Shown here one piece after another: positions 18,442-27,279 of a stretch of 64,000 nt of DNA. The number at the start of each line of letters is the position of its first letter. Position 1 is the stretch's first letter. The translations under genes were made by a program, and so were the position numbers. The notes below the pieces were generated by a model, which was not told the origin of the DNA, made no database searches, and was given only the letters and a program-made list of their open reading frames with translations. The stretch is taken from positions 2,443,501 through 2,507,500 of the forward strand of contig NZ_CP089981.1 in the NCBI RefSeq assembly GCF_021389975.1, given 5' to 3'. This DNA comes from Fulvivirga ulvae (GTDB lineage Bacteria; Bacteroidota; Bacteroidia; Cytophagales; Cyclobacteriaceae).

Positions 18442-18720
18442 ATGAAGGCTATTTGGAACGGTGAAACTATTGCAGAGAGTGATGACACTATAGTGATCGA
18501 GGGAAATCACTATTTTCCTGCAGAAGCGGTGAAAAAGGAATTTTTGAAGAAATCAGAAACCAATACGGTTTGTCCCTGGAAAGGAACGGCATCATATTAT
18601 ACGCTGGAGGTCAATAATGATACAAATAAGGATGCAGCCTGGTATTACCCGGAGACAAAGGAAGCAGCCAAGGCCATTGAAGGTAGAATAGCTTTTTGGA
18701 AAGGTGTTGAAGTGGTATAA
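18442..18720 (+). CDS. DUF427 domain protein
   Basis: 92 residues. KAIWNGETIAESDDT at the start, GNHYFPAEAV, the CPWKGTASYYTL block near residue 44 and AAWYYPETKEAAKAI are characteristic of DUF427, a small all-beta family of unknown biochemical role. It is complete and of normal length. It is a single gene, tail to tail with the MFS transporter gene only 4 bp away. Confidence 0.88.
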   Translation: MKAIWNGETIAESDDTIVIEGNHYFPAEAVKKEFLKKSETNTVCPWKGTASYYTLEVNNDTNKDAAWYYPETKEAAKAIEGRIAFWKGVEVV

Positions 18721-18724
18721 TAGA

Positions 18725-19939
18725 TTAGCTTTGAGCTCGTTTAACCTTCTTCCTCAAACTGAAATAAAACAACAGGCTTAGCAAAATGCTCATACCGGTA
18801 CAGCTCCACCAGAGTATGTCAAAACCGGCTCCGGCAACTACACGCGTACCCAAAAATGGGGCAAGCGTAAATGCAGAGGCCCAGGCTAGCGAATATAGCC
18901 CAATGTAACTTCCCTGGTTACCTTTGCCTGCTTTGTTGATTACATGGGTAACCATGAAAGGCATGGCCATGATCTCAGCAAAGCTTAACAGGATAACGGC
19001 CGCAATGAGCAGGGAAATGCTACCAGCGACATTCAGCACGGCGTAAGACACACCACAAAGGAATGTTCCGATTACAATCATTTTCCTAATGGTTACCCTC
19101 TTTTCAAAATGATGCACGAGGATCATTTCGAAAAGGAACACGATAAGCCCATTCAGCCCGAGCAGAATCCCTATGGTGCCTTCTGATAAATGGTGGGATT
19201 CCCGGTAGAATATAGGAATAGTATTGAAGAGCTGGAAAAATACCATCGCATAACCGGCCACAAGCAATACAAAGAGTAAAAATGAATAGTCAAGATAGGG
19301 TGATTTATCCTTCAGTGCCTTGCTTGCATGAGGTACTTCTTTTACCTTTCTCGGAGTTTTGTTTCTGAAATAGACAAAGAAAAATATTCCGGCCGAAATA
19401 CAGGTGAGGCCGTCTGCATAAAAAAGAAGCTCGTAAGAATGAGAAGCCAGGATACCTCCAAGGGCAGGGCCAATAGAAAAGCCAAGGTTGATGGCCATCC
19501 TGTTGAGCGAGTATGAACGCGTTAGGTTCTCCGGTTTGGAATAAGAAGCAATGGATGCCGTATTTGCCGGCCTAAGTGACTCTACCGTCATGCTTACCAG
19601 AAATACAGCTACTGTAAGCCACTCAAACTCGGTGATGAGAGGAAGAAACAGAAAGAATATACCTCCTAAAACCAGGCTAAGGAACTGTACAAGGAAATTG
19701 CCGATCCTGTCTGACAGCCAGCCTCCTAATAATGAGCCGGCCATTGCTCCTAACCCGTATGAAGCCAGCACAATACCAGTTTCCCTGATCTCGAATTTAA
19801 GGGATTGCGTGAGGTAAATACTCAGGAATGGCAACACCATAGAGCCTGCCCTGTTGATGAGCATCACTACGGCCAGCATCCAGGCTGGTTCGGATAACCC
19901 GCCGTAAGCCTGCTTATAAAGGTTCAGGATCTTTGTCAC
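18725..19939 (-). CDS. Major facilitator superfamily transporter
   Basis: 404 residues with about 12 predicted membrane helices. The loop between helices 2 and 3 has the MFS signature GSLLGGWLSDRIGNF (about residues 71-85), and a basic loop (RNKTPRKVKEVPHASK) joins the two six-helix halves. It resembles MDR-type MFS exporters of the YceL/MdtH kind, but the substrate cannot be stated. No regulator is adjacent. Confidence 0.87.
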   Translation of the reverse strand: MTKILNLYKQAYGGLSEPAWMLAVVMLINRAGSMVLPFLSIYLTQSLKFEIRETGIVLASYGLGAMAGSLLGGWLSDRIGNFLVQFLSLVLGGIFFLFLPLITEFEWLTVAVFLVSMTVESLRPANTASIASYSKPENLTRSYSLNRMAINLGFSIGPALGGILASHSYELLFYADGLTCISAGIFFFVYFRNKTPRKVKEVPHASKALKDKSPYLDYSFLLFVLLVAGYAMVFFQLFNTIPIFYRESHHLSEGTIGILLGLNGLIVFLFEMILVHHFEKRVTIRKMIVIGTFLCGVSYAVLNVAGSISLLIAAVILLSFAEIMAMPFMVTHVINKAGKGNQGSYIGLYSLAWASAFTLAPFLGTRVVAGAGFDILWWSCTGMSILLSLLFYFSLRKKVKRAQS

Positions 19940-20055
19940 TTTTGCCCGTTTAAAATATTATTGCTTACGCTTAACGTAGCTGGCGGTTGCTTATTTACAC
20001 GATATTATTTGAGCGGGCAAAGGCGAAAAACGGGGATGCTGCTTACACACCTCAG

Positions 20056-20406
20056 CTAAGGCCGACGCCGTGTCCTGCCAAGAAATTTGAAGGCATCTAC
20101 CAGCATGTAAGTGCCTACAACTCCAGTAACACCACCGGCTATCAGAAGACCCTGACCCAATTCATCATTTTCCCTGCCAAGCATAAGGCCTCCTGCAATG
20201 GTTACAGTATATCCCAGGGTAGCTACCAATATACCTCTCTGGAATTTTGACTTAGATTTTTCCAGATTCAGGTGTATGTTGTCAACATCTGCCTGCAGGG
20301 CCAGTACCTCCTGCTTTAGTGTGTCCAGGCCAGGGTAACGTTCCTGTCCGTATGTGGTTAAGGTCAGTAGTGAGAGCAGTAAGATTAGAAATGCGCTTCG
20401 TAACAT
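20056..20406 (-). CDS. Small secreted or membrane protein of unknown function
   Basis: 116 residues. A signal-like segment (residues 1-20, ending LTTYGQ) is followed by a short coiled-coil-like helix (LDTLKQEVLALQADVDNIHL) and a hydrophobic hairpin (residues 60-108, GILVATLGYTVTIAGGLMLG then GLLIAGGVTGVVGTYML). It probably sits in the membrane with two helices. No family was recognised. It follows the LytTR regulator gene on the same strand after 57 bp, with a perfect 8-bp inverted repeat just before its ATG. Confidence 0.7.
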   Translation of the reverse strand: MLRSAFLILLLSLLTLTTYGQERYPGLDTLKQEVLALQADVDNIHLNLEKSKSKFQRGILVATLGYTVTIAGGLMLGRENDELGQGLLIAGGVTGVVGTYMLVDAFKFLGRTRRRP

Positions 20407-20415
20407 GTTGATTAA

Positions 20416-20439
20416 GTAGGTTTTGTTTACTAAACCTAC
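20416..20439. promoter_or_regulatory. Inverted repeat before the small membrane protein gene
   Basis: GTAGGTTT-N8-AAACCTAC, a perfect 8-bp repeat whose edge is 10 bp from the ATG at 20406. It may be an operator, or the stem of a terminator for the upstream LytTR gene; there is no T-run on the minus strand, which favours an operator. Confidence 0.45.
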
Positions 20440-20463
20440 GAAACAGCTTTGTCATGAAAATGT

Positions 20464-21234
20464 TTAAGTGTTGAGCCAGTTTTTAAAATCTTTCACTTTT
20501 TTTCTACTCACAATAAGCTTTTCCTCACAAGGAATTTTCAGGATAACCTCCAGGCGGTTATTGTAATAGCTCTTTACTTCACGAATGGCATCAATGTTAA
20601 TAATAAATTGCCGGTTGATCCGGAAAAAGGACTGGGGATCAAGCAACCCGTCATCCAGCTCTTCCAGGGTGTGGTCTATGATGTATTGCTTGCAGGTTAC
20701 TTTTTCAACAATATGGCAGATCTTATCTTCCGCGTACAGGTAAGCAATCTCTTCGGCATTTTTAAACTGCATGCGCTTACCAAATTTTACAAGAAAGCGC
20801 TTTTTGTAGGTCTTGCCACTTTCGCGGAGAATGGTGCTGATCAGCTTCTTGTCAATAATGGGTACACGCTGATTTTCCTTGAGCCGTTCGAATTTTTCCA
20901 ACGCAGTCTTGAGCGCTTCATATTTGATAGGCTTGAGCAGGTAGTCAATGCTATTTAGTTTAAAAGCATTTAAAGTAAACTCATCATATGCCGTAGTAAA
21001 GATCACCGGGGTATAAAATCGTACCCTGTCAAAAATTTCGAAACTTTTGCCATCGGCGAGCTGAATGTCCAAAAGAATAAGGTCAGTTTCATGTTCACGC
21101 TCCTGAATGAATTTTATTGTATCCTTTACCGTATCTATCCTCTCCAGGACATAAATATCAGGATTGTATTGTTTTACCAACTCTTCGAGGCGCTCAGCAG
21201 CAAGTTCTTCGTCTTCTACAATGAGTACGTTCAT
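20464..21234 (-). CDS. LytTR family response regulator
   Basis: 256 residues. An N-terminal receiver domain (residues 1-120) carries the acidic pair Glu7/Asp8, phospho-acceptor Asp56 in ILLDIQ, and Lys in YLLKPI. A LytTR DNA-binding domain follows (about 145-255; RINRQFIINIDAI and VSRKKVKDFKNWL). Such regulators bind short direct repeats as dimers. Its start overlaps the 3' end of the sensor kinase gene by 4 bp, so the pair is translated together. Target genes are unknown. Confidence 0.93.
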   Translation of the reverse strand: MNVLIVEDEELAAERLEELVKQYNPDIYVLERIDTVKDTIKFIQEREHETDLILLDIQLADGKSFEIFDRVRFYTPVIFTTAYDEFTLNAFKLNSIDYLLKPIKYEALKTALEKFERLKENQRVPIIDKKLISTILRESGKTYKKRFLVKFGKRMQFKNAEEIAYLYAEDKICHIVEKVTCKQYIIDHTLEELDDGLLDPQSFFRINRQFIINIDAIREVKSYYNNRLEVILKIPCEEKLIVSRKKVKDFKNWLNT

Positions 21235-22241
21235 TCGATTTCGATTAAAGGGACCTTAACTATAAAATTGCCATTTGACTGGACGATCAAGGCATCCTTT
21301 CCGCACAAATAATCATACCGTTCTCTGATATTCTTTAGCCCAAGCTGTGTAGAAGGCTCTTTTACAGGCTTTAGCTGGACATTATTTTCCACAATCAGAT
21401 AATCATTATTGCTGCGAAGCTTGATCGTCAGGGGTTCGGCTCGCGAAACTATGTTGTGTTTAATGGCATTTTCTATGAGAAGCTGCATAGTAGCAGGTGC
21501 TATATATTTTGACTTGTGCTTCTCATCTATAGTGTTTACAATGTTTAGATTTTCCTTAAATCTCATTTTGAGCAGGAAAATGTAAGATTCAATAAAAGTA
21601 AGCTCTTCCCATAACCTGACTACCTTATTTTCCTGATTATAAAGCAGGTACCTGTATACATTGCTTAGCTGCTCTATGAACCTGGAGGAGGTGTCAGCAT
21701 CTTTATGCACCAGAGAGGAAAGCACATTGAAACTGTTGAATAGAAAGTGAGGGTTGATCTGGTTGCGAAGGGCTTCAAACCGGGCTTCGGCATTCTGCTT
21801 CTTCAATCTTTCCGTTTCCAGCTGAGCATTTTTGTATTGATTTACAAAAAACACAATGGCATTGATACTATGCAAAAACAGGTTGACCCTGAATGCAAAG
21901 CCCAATGCAAGTTTGAAGGTGAGTACTTCATTGATGGATGCACCTTTAAATATCTCAAAGCCAAGCGTAACCAGAAAAGCAATAAACAGCACATTGATGA
22001 GGCTGAGGCCGAATAAAACAAAAAGCGGATGGAATTTCCTGAACTGCCATTTCATTGCAAATGTAGAAAGCACTCTGTTGCCTTCCCAGATCAGAAAAAC
22101 TATACATAGAAGTATACCGAAAAAGAGAAAAGGGTTAAGCACAAAGCCAAACAGCTTATCCCCTTCCGTAAAAAGTATGTTGAGGAAGGAGTATGCTGCC
22201 AGCAATAAAATAAAAATGTAACGGTACTTAATTCCAAACAT
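21231..22241 (-). CDS. LytS-type sensor histidine kinase
   Basis: 336 residues. Four membrane helices span about residues 8-135; a linking coiled coil leads to the His_kinase domain with RNQINPHFLFNSFNVLSSL, whose His is the phosphorylation site. The ATPase region has QLLIENAIKHN (N box) and GLKNIRERYDYL. There is no separate periplasmic sensor domain, so the signal probably acts through the membrane part. It is the partner of the LytTR regulator at 20464. Confidence 0.92.
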   Translation of the reverse strand: MFGIKYRYIFILLLAAYSFLNILFTEGDKLFGFVLNPFLFFGILLCIVFLIWEGNRVLSTFAMKWQFRKFHPLFVLFGLSLINVLFIAFLVTLGFEIFKGASINEVLTFKLALGFAFRVNLFLHSINAIVFFVNQYKNAQLETERLKKQNAEARFEALRNQINPHFLFNSFNVLSSLVHKDADTSSRFIEQLSNVYRYLLYNQENKVVRLWEELTFIESYIFLLKMRFKENLNIVNTIDEKHKSKYIAPATMQLLIENAIKHNIVSRAEPLTIKLRSNNDYLIVENNVQLKPVKEPSTQLGLKNIRERYDYLCGKDALIVQSNGNFIVKVPLIEIE

Positions 22242-22273
22242 CGGTTCACAACATGAAAGTAAGAGGGTTTAAT

Positions 22274-22310
22274 TTATGAAAAGAGCGGCATACTGCCGCC
22301 CCTTTCATAA
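22274..22310 (-). terminator. Hairpin after the FAS1 gene
   Basis: Two nested stems, TTATGAAA/TTTCATAA and GCGGCA/TGCCGC, with a 3-nt loop. It begins 7 bp past the FAS1 stop on the minus strand and is followed by CTTTTC, so it is a likely terminator. It also lies 33 bp upstream of the kinase start. Confidence 0.65.
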
Positions 22311-22316
22311 GCATTT

Positions 22317-24143
22317 TTACAGAGCAGTGTCTACAGGAAGTAGCACGGCATCAATAACATGTATTACACCATTTGTAGCCAGCACATCGGTACTTGTAAC
22401 AGTGGGGTTGGCAACATCCGGATCGTAGTCGGTAAGGGATACGTCATCACCTACATTGATTGTTATATTCGTATCACTCGGATCCTGGGCATCAGAAAGT
22501 GTAGTTGCCACCAGGCCGTCTGTGAGATCAGATGAAAATACGCGACCACTCAACACATGATAAAGCAGGATATCCGCCAGTAAAGTATCATCCACATCAG
22601 CAGGACCACTTACATCCAAAGCGGTATAAAGAGCCTGGAATGCATCATTTGTTGGAGCAAATACCGTGAAAGGTCCCTCAGGGCTTTGCAAAGCGGACAC
22701 CAATCCGGCCTCGGTAAGTGCGGCGGCCAGGTCTGTAAACCCTGCGGCCTGAGCGATAGCAACAATGTCATCGCTATCCTCAGGTAGCAAGGTCCGGTTG
22801 ATCACATGTACTACACCATTGCTATAATCTAGCGCCTCTCCCGATTCCGTAGCAACAACGACCTGTGAATTTCCATTAATGAATACACCATTTGAATTGT
22901 TGGTAAGATAAAAATCACCGTTTAATGTACCTATGGCAGTAGCGAAACCTCCTGCTGTAGATGGCAGGTCAGAAGCAAAATTTTCCGTTCCTAAAACATG
23001 GTATGTCAATATTGGTGTCAAAGTAGCTTTGTCCAGACCATCCAGAGATGTTATTCCTGCAGCCTCAAAAGCCTCATTGTTTGGCGCAAAAAGGGTGTAA
23101 TTAGCGCTTCCGTCGATCAATGTTTCTAACAATTCTGCTTTCACAACGGCTGCGGTAAGTATGCTAAAGTCTTTATTGAAATATGCAGGTTCTACTATCG
23201 TATTGACAATACTTGTCTCCAGGGAAGGTACAAGCACTGCATCAATTACATGTATAATTCCATTGTTTGCTTCAATGTTTGCCGTTGTCACGTTGGCGTT
23301 GTTAACCATCACATCGCTTCCTGATATACTGATGGTTACCTCATCGTCACTACCTAATGCAGTAGCAGCCATTTGTCCGTCGCTTAGGTCAGAAGATGCA
23401 AGCGCTGCACTTGCAATTACATGGTATTGAAGCACTCTTTTCAATACATCTTCGGGAATATCATCCAGTTCATTCTGGCCGATCACTCCAAGCAAATCGG
23501 CAAAAGCAGCGTTGGTAGGAGCAAACACGGTAAAACTGCCATCACCATTCAGCAGATTGACAAGATCTGGAAATTTGGTAAGCGCCTCTACCAATATGCT
23601 AAGGTTTGAGTTGGCCTGGGCAATTTGTACAATAGAAGGTGGTGGTGGCAGTAGCACCTGATCAATGGTATGAATAACACCATTGCTTGCTTCAACATCA
23701 AAAGGAGCGCTGATATTGGCGCCATTTACGGTCAGTGCTGAAGCATCTATGGCAACTGTGGCCCCGTTGAGTGTGGCTACATCGCCTGTGGTCAGGTCGG
23801 ATGACATTACCTCGCCGCTTACAACGTGATAGAGCAATATGGCTTCGAGGTTTTCAACATCACCGACGTTATCGGCTGTAATACCTGCGGCTGCAAAAGC
23901 AGCATCGGTAGGTGCAAATACGGTAAAAGGGCCTGTAGCTTGCAGATCATCCACCAGATTAGCTTCGGTAAGTGCTGCGGCGAGTGTGTTGTAACCATTG
24001 GCAATGGCCACATCCACAATATACTGAGGCTCGGGATTGCCTCCATCATCGTCATCCCCACATCCGGTAAAAACAAGCAGAAGCATGGATAACAAAAGCA
24101 CGGAATAGATCCCTTTGCCTGATAAGTAGTTAACGAGTTTCAT
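22317..24143 (-). CDS. Fasciclin (FAS1) domain lipoprotein with four repeats
   Basis: 608 residues from the ATG at 24143; an in-frame ATG at 24179 would add 12 residues, but the one chosen gives a compact lipoprotein signal (LLLVFTGC, Cys28). Four FAS1 domains of about 130-145 residues follow, each with a PFTVFAPTDAAF-type H1 motif and a LLYHVVSG/VIHVID-type H2 motif. Domain three is the most divergent (NYTLFAPNNEAF). FAS1 proteins mediate adhesion or surface interaction. The Asp-rich stretch after the lipid Cys (GDDDDGG) is a common surface-export-type signal in Bacteroidota. It is a single gene ended by a hairpin. Confidence 0.93.
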   Translation of the reverse strand: MKLVNYLSGKGIYSVLLLSMLLLVFTGCGDDDDGGNPEPQYIVDVAIANGYNTLAAALTEANLVDDLQATGPFTVFAPTDAAFAAAGITADNVGDVENLEAILLYHVVSGEVMSSDLTTGDVATLNGATVAIDASALTVNGANISAPFDVEASNGVIHTIDQVLLPPPPSIVQIAQANSNLSILVEALTKFPDLVNLLNGDGSFTVFAPTNAAFADLLGVIGQNELDDIPEDVLKRVLQYHVIASAALASSDLSDGQMAATALGSDDEVTISISGSDVMVNNANVTTANIEANNGIIHVIDAVLVPSLETSIVNTIVEPAYFNKDFSILTAAVVKAELLETLIDGSANYTLFAPNNEAFEAAGITSLDGLDKATLTPILTYHVLGTENFASDLPSTAGGFATAIGTLNGDFYLTNNSNGVFINGNSQVVVATESGEALDYSNGVVHVINRTLLPEDSDDIVAIAQAAGFTDLAAALTEAGLVSALQSPEGPFTVFAPTNDAFQALYTALDVSGPADVDDTLLADILLYHVLSGRVFSSDLTDGLVATTLSDAQDPSDTNITINVGDDVSLTDYDPDVANPTVTSTDVLATNGVIHVIDAVLLPVDTAL

Positions 24144-24313
24144 AGTTTTATTTTTTAGATGAACATTTGGTTTTTTCATCGTTTTAACGGCCCTCCCGGA
24201 CAGGTGTCACGGCCTTATGGAGTGGAGTGTAGCTTTTGAGGAGTGAGGTGTATCTGTTAGGAGTGAATGGTGTCAAATCACCATAGGTAGCGGGAACAAT
24301 TTCAAAAAAAATA

Positions 24314-24349
24314 ATACATAGAATTATGAGGTATTGTAATTCTATGTAT
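24314..24349. promoter_or_regulatory. Perfect palindrome over the PadR gene promoter
   Basis: ATACATAGAATTA-N10-TAATTCTATGTAT, 13-bp arms without mismatch. A third partial copy (TTCTATGTAT, 24355-24364) overlaps the start codon. The site covers both promoter elements, as expected for PadR autorepression; PadR operators often carry ATGT/ACAT-type arms. Confidence 0.75.
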
Positions 24350-24354
24350 ATTTG
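24324..24354 (+). promoter_or_regulatory. Promoter of the PadR gene, probably giving a leaderless transcript
   Basis: TTATG at 24324-24328, 18 nt, then TATATTTG at 24347-24354 (perfect TAnnTTTG). Transcription would start at about 24359-24362, that is at or next to the ATG at 24359, so the mRNA would have no 5' leader. Confidence 0.6.
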
Positions 24355-24358
24355 TTCT

Positions 24359-24697
24359 ATGTATTCAAAAGAACTTTTAAAAGGGACCCTCTCGGTCATT
24401 ATTCTCAATTTGTTGGCAGAAAATGGGCGCATGTATGGTTATGAGATTTTTCAGAGGGTTAAAGAGCTTTCTGATGAGAAAATCTTACTAAAGGATGGCT
24501 CCCTCTATCCGGCTTTACAAAAGTTGAGTAAAGATGGATTGTTATCGTATGAAGAAGAGTATGTGGGAAAAAGAGTGAGGAAATACTATTATCTGACTCA
24601 AAAGGGGAAGCAAGAAAAAGTGGTTTATCTCGAAGAACTCAAAGATTTTATGATGACGTTGAATAAAATTATTTTTCCACAAGCAGGAACCATATGA
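24359..24697 (+). CDS. PadR family transcriptional regulator
   Basis: 112 residues from the ATG at 24359, where the conserved PadR start (MYSKELLKGTL) lies; an earlier in-frame ATG at 24326 is inside the operator and is rejected. The winged helix is clear: LSVIILNLLAENGRMYGYEI, ILLKDGSLYPALQKLSKDGL and the wing with KRVRKYYYLTQKGKQ (about residues 8-90). The C-terminal helix allows dimerisation. It overlaps the next gene by 4 bp (ATGA). It probably represses itself and that partner through the palindrome at 24314-24349. Confidence 0.9.
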   Translation: MYSKELLKGTLSVIILNLLAENGRMYGYEIFQRVKELSDEKILLKDGSLYPALQKLSKDGLLSYEEEYVGKRVRKYYYLTQKGKQEKVVYLEELKDFMMTLNKIIFPQAGTI

Positions 24698-25299
24698 AGC
24701 TAACAGAACAACAGGAAGAGATGATCCGGGCATTTGTGGAGGCGCAGGGTGTAAAGCGGCCAACACTATGCGATGACTTAGTAGATCATTTGTGTTGTGT
24801 GATTGAAAGTCAGCGAACTGCAGATACGCCATTTGAACAGATGTTGGAAAATGCAGTCAGGGAACTGGCACCTGACGGGCTTGCAGAGATCGAGTACCAA
24901 ACAGTGTTTTTACTAAACTCTAAACGAATAATAATCATGAAAAAACTAACGTATTTTATCGGATTTATTGGTTCGGTGGCTTTGGCTGCCGGTGTTTTGT
25001 TTAAACTACTTCATTGGGCCGGAGGTAATCAGTTATTTATATCGGGCTTTCTTACTTTGCTGCTGATTTTTATTCCATTTGTGGCCTTTGACAGATATAA
25101 GGTAGCCATCTCAAAAGCACTATCAGAGCGCTTAAAAATTATTTTGGGTGCTACTTCGGCAATTATTACCGGTATAGCCGCTCTATTCAAAGTTCTTCAT
25201 TTACAGGGAGCCAACATCATGTTAATACTCGGAGCTTTCATTTTTATAGCTGGATTTCTCCCTTTTCTCTTTTTTACCATGTATAGAAAATCATCCTGA
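24694..25299 (+). CDS. Membrane protein coupled to PadR, with HAAS-like N-terminus and duplicated two-helix unit
   Basis: 201 residues. Residues 1-75 are soluble and helical (DDLVDHLCCVIESQ, EQMLENAVRELAPDGLAEIE), like the HAAS-type signalling segments found next to PadR genes. Residues 82-200 contain two copies of a two-helix unit, recognisable by LFKLLHWAGGNQLFISG and LFKVLHLQGANIMLILG. The LFK-LH-GAN pattern also recalls the membrane part of gliding protein GldL, but the length and context differ. It probably acts as a membrane sensor that controls the PadR regulator. An internal ATG at 24937 (MKKLTYFIG) could start a version without the soluble part. Confidence 0.72.
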   Translation: MKLTEQQEEMIRAFVEAQGVKRPTLCDDLVDHLCCVIESQRTADTPFEQMLENAVRELAPDGLAEIEYQTVFLLNSKRIIIMKKLTYFIGFIGSVALAAGVLFKLLHWAGGNQLFISGFLTLLLIFIPFVAFDRYKVAISKALSERLKIILGATSAIITGIAALFKVLHLQGANIMLILGAFIFIAGFLPFLFFTMYRKSS

Positions 25300-25321
25300 T
25301 AAAAAAAAGTATTGAGTGAGC

Positions 25322-25993
25322 TTACAGCGTAAGGTCTCTAACCTGCTGCCTATAAGATTTACCAACAGGCAACTCTTTGCCGGCCACGGTTATCCACTGG
25401 GTTCCTTTGGAACTGATGTTGTCTTTGTTGACTATATAAGATTTGTGAATTCTGATAAAATTGTCTGGCAGGCTTTGTTCTAGGTTTTTCAAGGCCTCCA
25501 GGCTCATCAGCTTTCCTTCTTTTAAGTGGTAAGTAACATATTCACGGGCGCCTTCAATGTAGTTAATGTCGGAGTATCGGAGCCGGTGGGTTTTATGGTC
25601 AGCCTTTACTATCCAATAGCTTTCGGTTTGCTTTGGCAGGTTCTCAATTCTCTTATGGGCTTTTTCCGAAGCTGTAAGGAACCGCTCAAAAGAAATGGGT
25701 TTAACGAGATAATCAATCACATCCAGTTCATAACCTTCAAGGGCATAGTCAGGGTAAGCGGTGGTGAATATGGCAGCGGGTTTGTTTTGCAGGGAGCGCA
25801 AAAATTCAGTACCTGTAAGTTCAGGCATCTGGATGTCGACAAACATCAGGTCGACCTTGTTTTTCTTCAAAAAGTCCAGCGCCTCTACCGGGTTTTTGAA
25901 ACTATGAAGGTGGGTAAGGTATGGGATCCTCGAAATATAACTTTCTATAATAGCACGTGCGGGAAACTCATCATCTATTACAATGCAGTTCAT
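25322..25993 (-). CDS. LytTR family response regulator
   Basis: 223 residues. Receiver domain 1-115 with Asp7/Asp8, phospho-acceptor Asp53 in FVDIQMPE, and Lys in YLVKPI; LytTR DNA-binding domain about 125-222 (YIEGAREYVTYHL, RIHKSYIVNKDNI). It overlaps the kinase gene by 4 bp and is convergent with the PadR-membrane protein pair. The target is unknown. Confidence 0.93.
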   Translation of the reverse strand: MNCIVIDDEFPARAIIESYISRIPYLTHLHSFKNPVEALDFLKKNKVDLMFVDIQMPELTGTEFLRSLQNKPAAIFTTAYPDYALEGYELDVIDYLVKPISFERFLTASEKAHKRIENLPKQTESYWIVKADHKTHRLRYSDINYIEGAREYVTYHLKEGKLMSLEALKNLEQSLPDNFIRIHKSYIVNKDNISSKGTQWITVAGKELPVGKSYRQQVRDLTL

Positions 25994-27039
25994 TTTAGCT
26001 CTAGCTTTAGGTCTATACTAAATACATCTCCCTTTCCCCGGATGTTTAATTCATATTTACCGGCATAAAGATACTCCAGTCTTCTTTTAACATTTTCAAG
26101 GCCGATTCCGCCGGTTTTGTCTTTTGTGGCAGCCTTGCCGACCGTATTGCGCACCAGCAGTTGGAGTGTTTGTCCTGAGGTGGATAATTTAATCTCTACA
26201 AAGCCAGTGTCATCATCCAGATTACTATGCTTAAATGCATTTTCAATAAAAGGGATCAGTATCATATGGCTGATATTTTTATGGCCATCAACCGCTGACA
26301 AATCAACCCTTATGTCAGGTTGTTTTTCAAATTTGATGCGTTGAAAGTCAATATAATCATTAATATAATTTATCTCCCGGCTGAGCAGCACCTGTTTTGC
26401 ATTGGTTTCATAAAGCACATATTTCATCATTTCTGAGAGCTTCATGATCATATCCGGCGCTTTCTCGCCCTTTGTGGTGGCCATGTAATAGATGTTATTC
26501 ATGGCATTTAATAAAAAGTGAGGGTTGATCTGGGACTTTAAAAACTTCATTTCCGTTTGCAGGTTCTCATTCATCAGGTTAACCTCACGCTGTTTTCTTT
26601 GCTGGTTCCTTCTTATCGTCCAGTAGGTAGAGCTTATGAACAATACTGCGAGGGAAGAGATAATGTTGTTAATAAATATCCGGCTTCTGAATGCACGCTC
26701 CAACCTTGGAGCACCATGAAATCTCCGGTGTCTGCCGGTCTCCAATGCATCATGAACAAAAGGCAGTTCATTTGAAAGTGAGAACAGGATGTAGGTAAAA
26801 ACTATCAATACTGCCAGAGAGAGAAAGTAGCCGACATACCTATTCCTTTCCAGAAGCTTGGGCAACAGTATAAGGTAGTTCACATAAAACAATATCGCAT
26901 GTATGGCTACTATCCTGATGGCCAGAATGATAGAAGCTTCGGCATCAAAGGGAAATGAGAGGAAATAATAATGAATTAGTAAATAGCCTATCCATAACAA
27001 AACGGACAAGGCTATAAGCTGAATACGTTGATTTGCCAT
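25990..27039 (-). CDS. LytS-type sensor histidine kinase
   Basis: 349 residues with four membrane helices (about residues 8-30, 38-62, 68-92 and 125-148) and a short Arg/His-rich loop before the last. The kinase domain has KSQINPHFLLNAMNNIYYM with the phospho-accepting His, LIPFIENAFKHSN as N box and GIGLENVKRRLEYLY as G box. It is the first gene of the pair with the LytTR regulator at 25322. No extra sensor domain is present. Confidence 0.92.
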   Translation of the reverse strand: MANQRIQLIALSVLLWIGYLLIHYYFLSFPFDAEASIILAIRIVAIHAILFYVNYLILLPKLLERNRYVGYFLSLAVLIVFTYILFSLSNELPFVHDALETGRHRRFHGAPRLERAFRSRIFINNIISSLAVLFISSTYWTIRRNQQRKQREVNLMNENLQTEMKFLKSQINPHFLLNAMNNIYYMATTKGEKAPDMIMKLSEMMKYVLYETNAKQVLLSREINYINDYIDFQRIKFEKQPDIRVDLSAVDGHKNISHMILIPFIENAFKHSNLDDDTGFVEIKLSTSGQTLQLLVRNTVGKAATKDKTGGIGLENVKRRLEYLYAGKYELNIRGKGDVFSIDLKLELK

Positions 27040-27279
27040 ATACTAATCTACATTTTTTGAGGCTACGAGCGGTTTAAGTTTCAATGTAAAGGCATGTTTT
27101 TTCAACCAACGTCACCTTTATGTAATTCCATACCCCTTGTATCAGCCAAAATCCGGCTTTCGCAGCCTGCACTTTTCCATTCGTTGAAAATATCCGGCTG
27201 TTGATTGAATACATTAATTAGCCCGGCACAAAAGCCTGATTTTTGCCGTTGATGTACTCAGGAACTAAAAAGAATAAAA

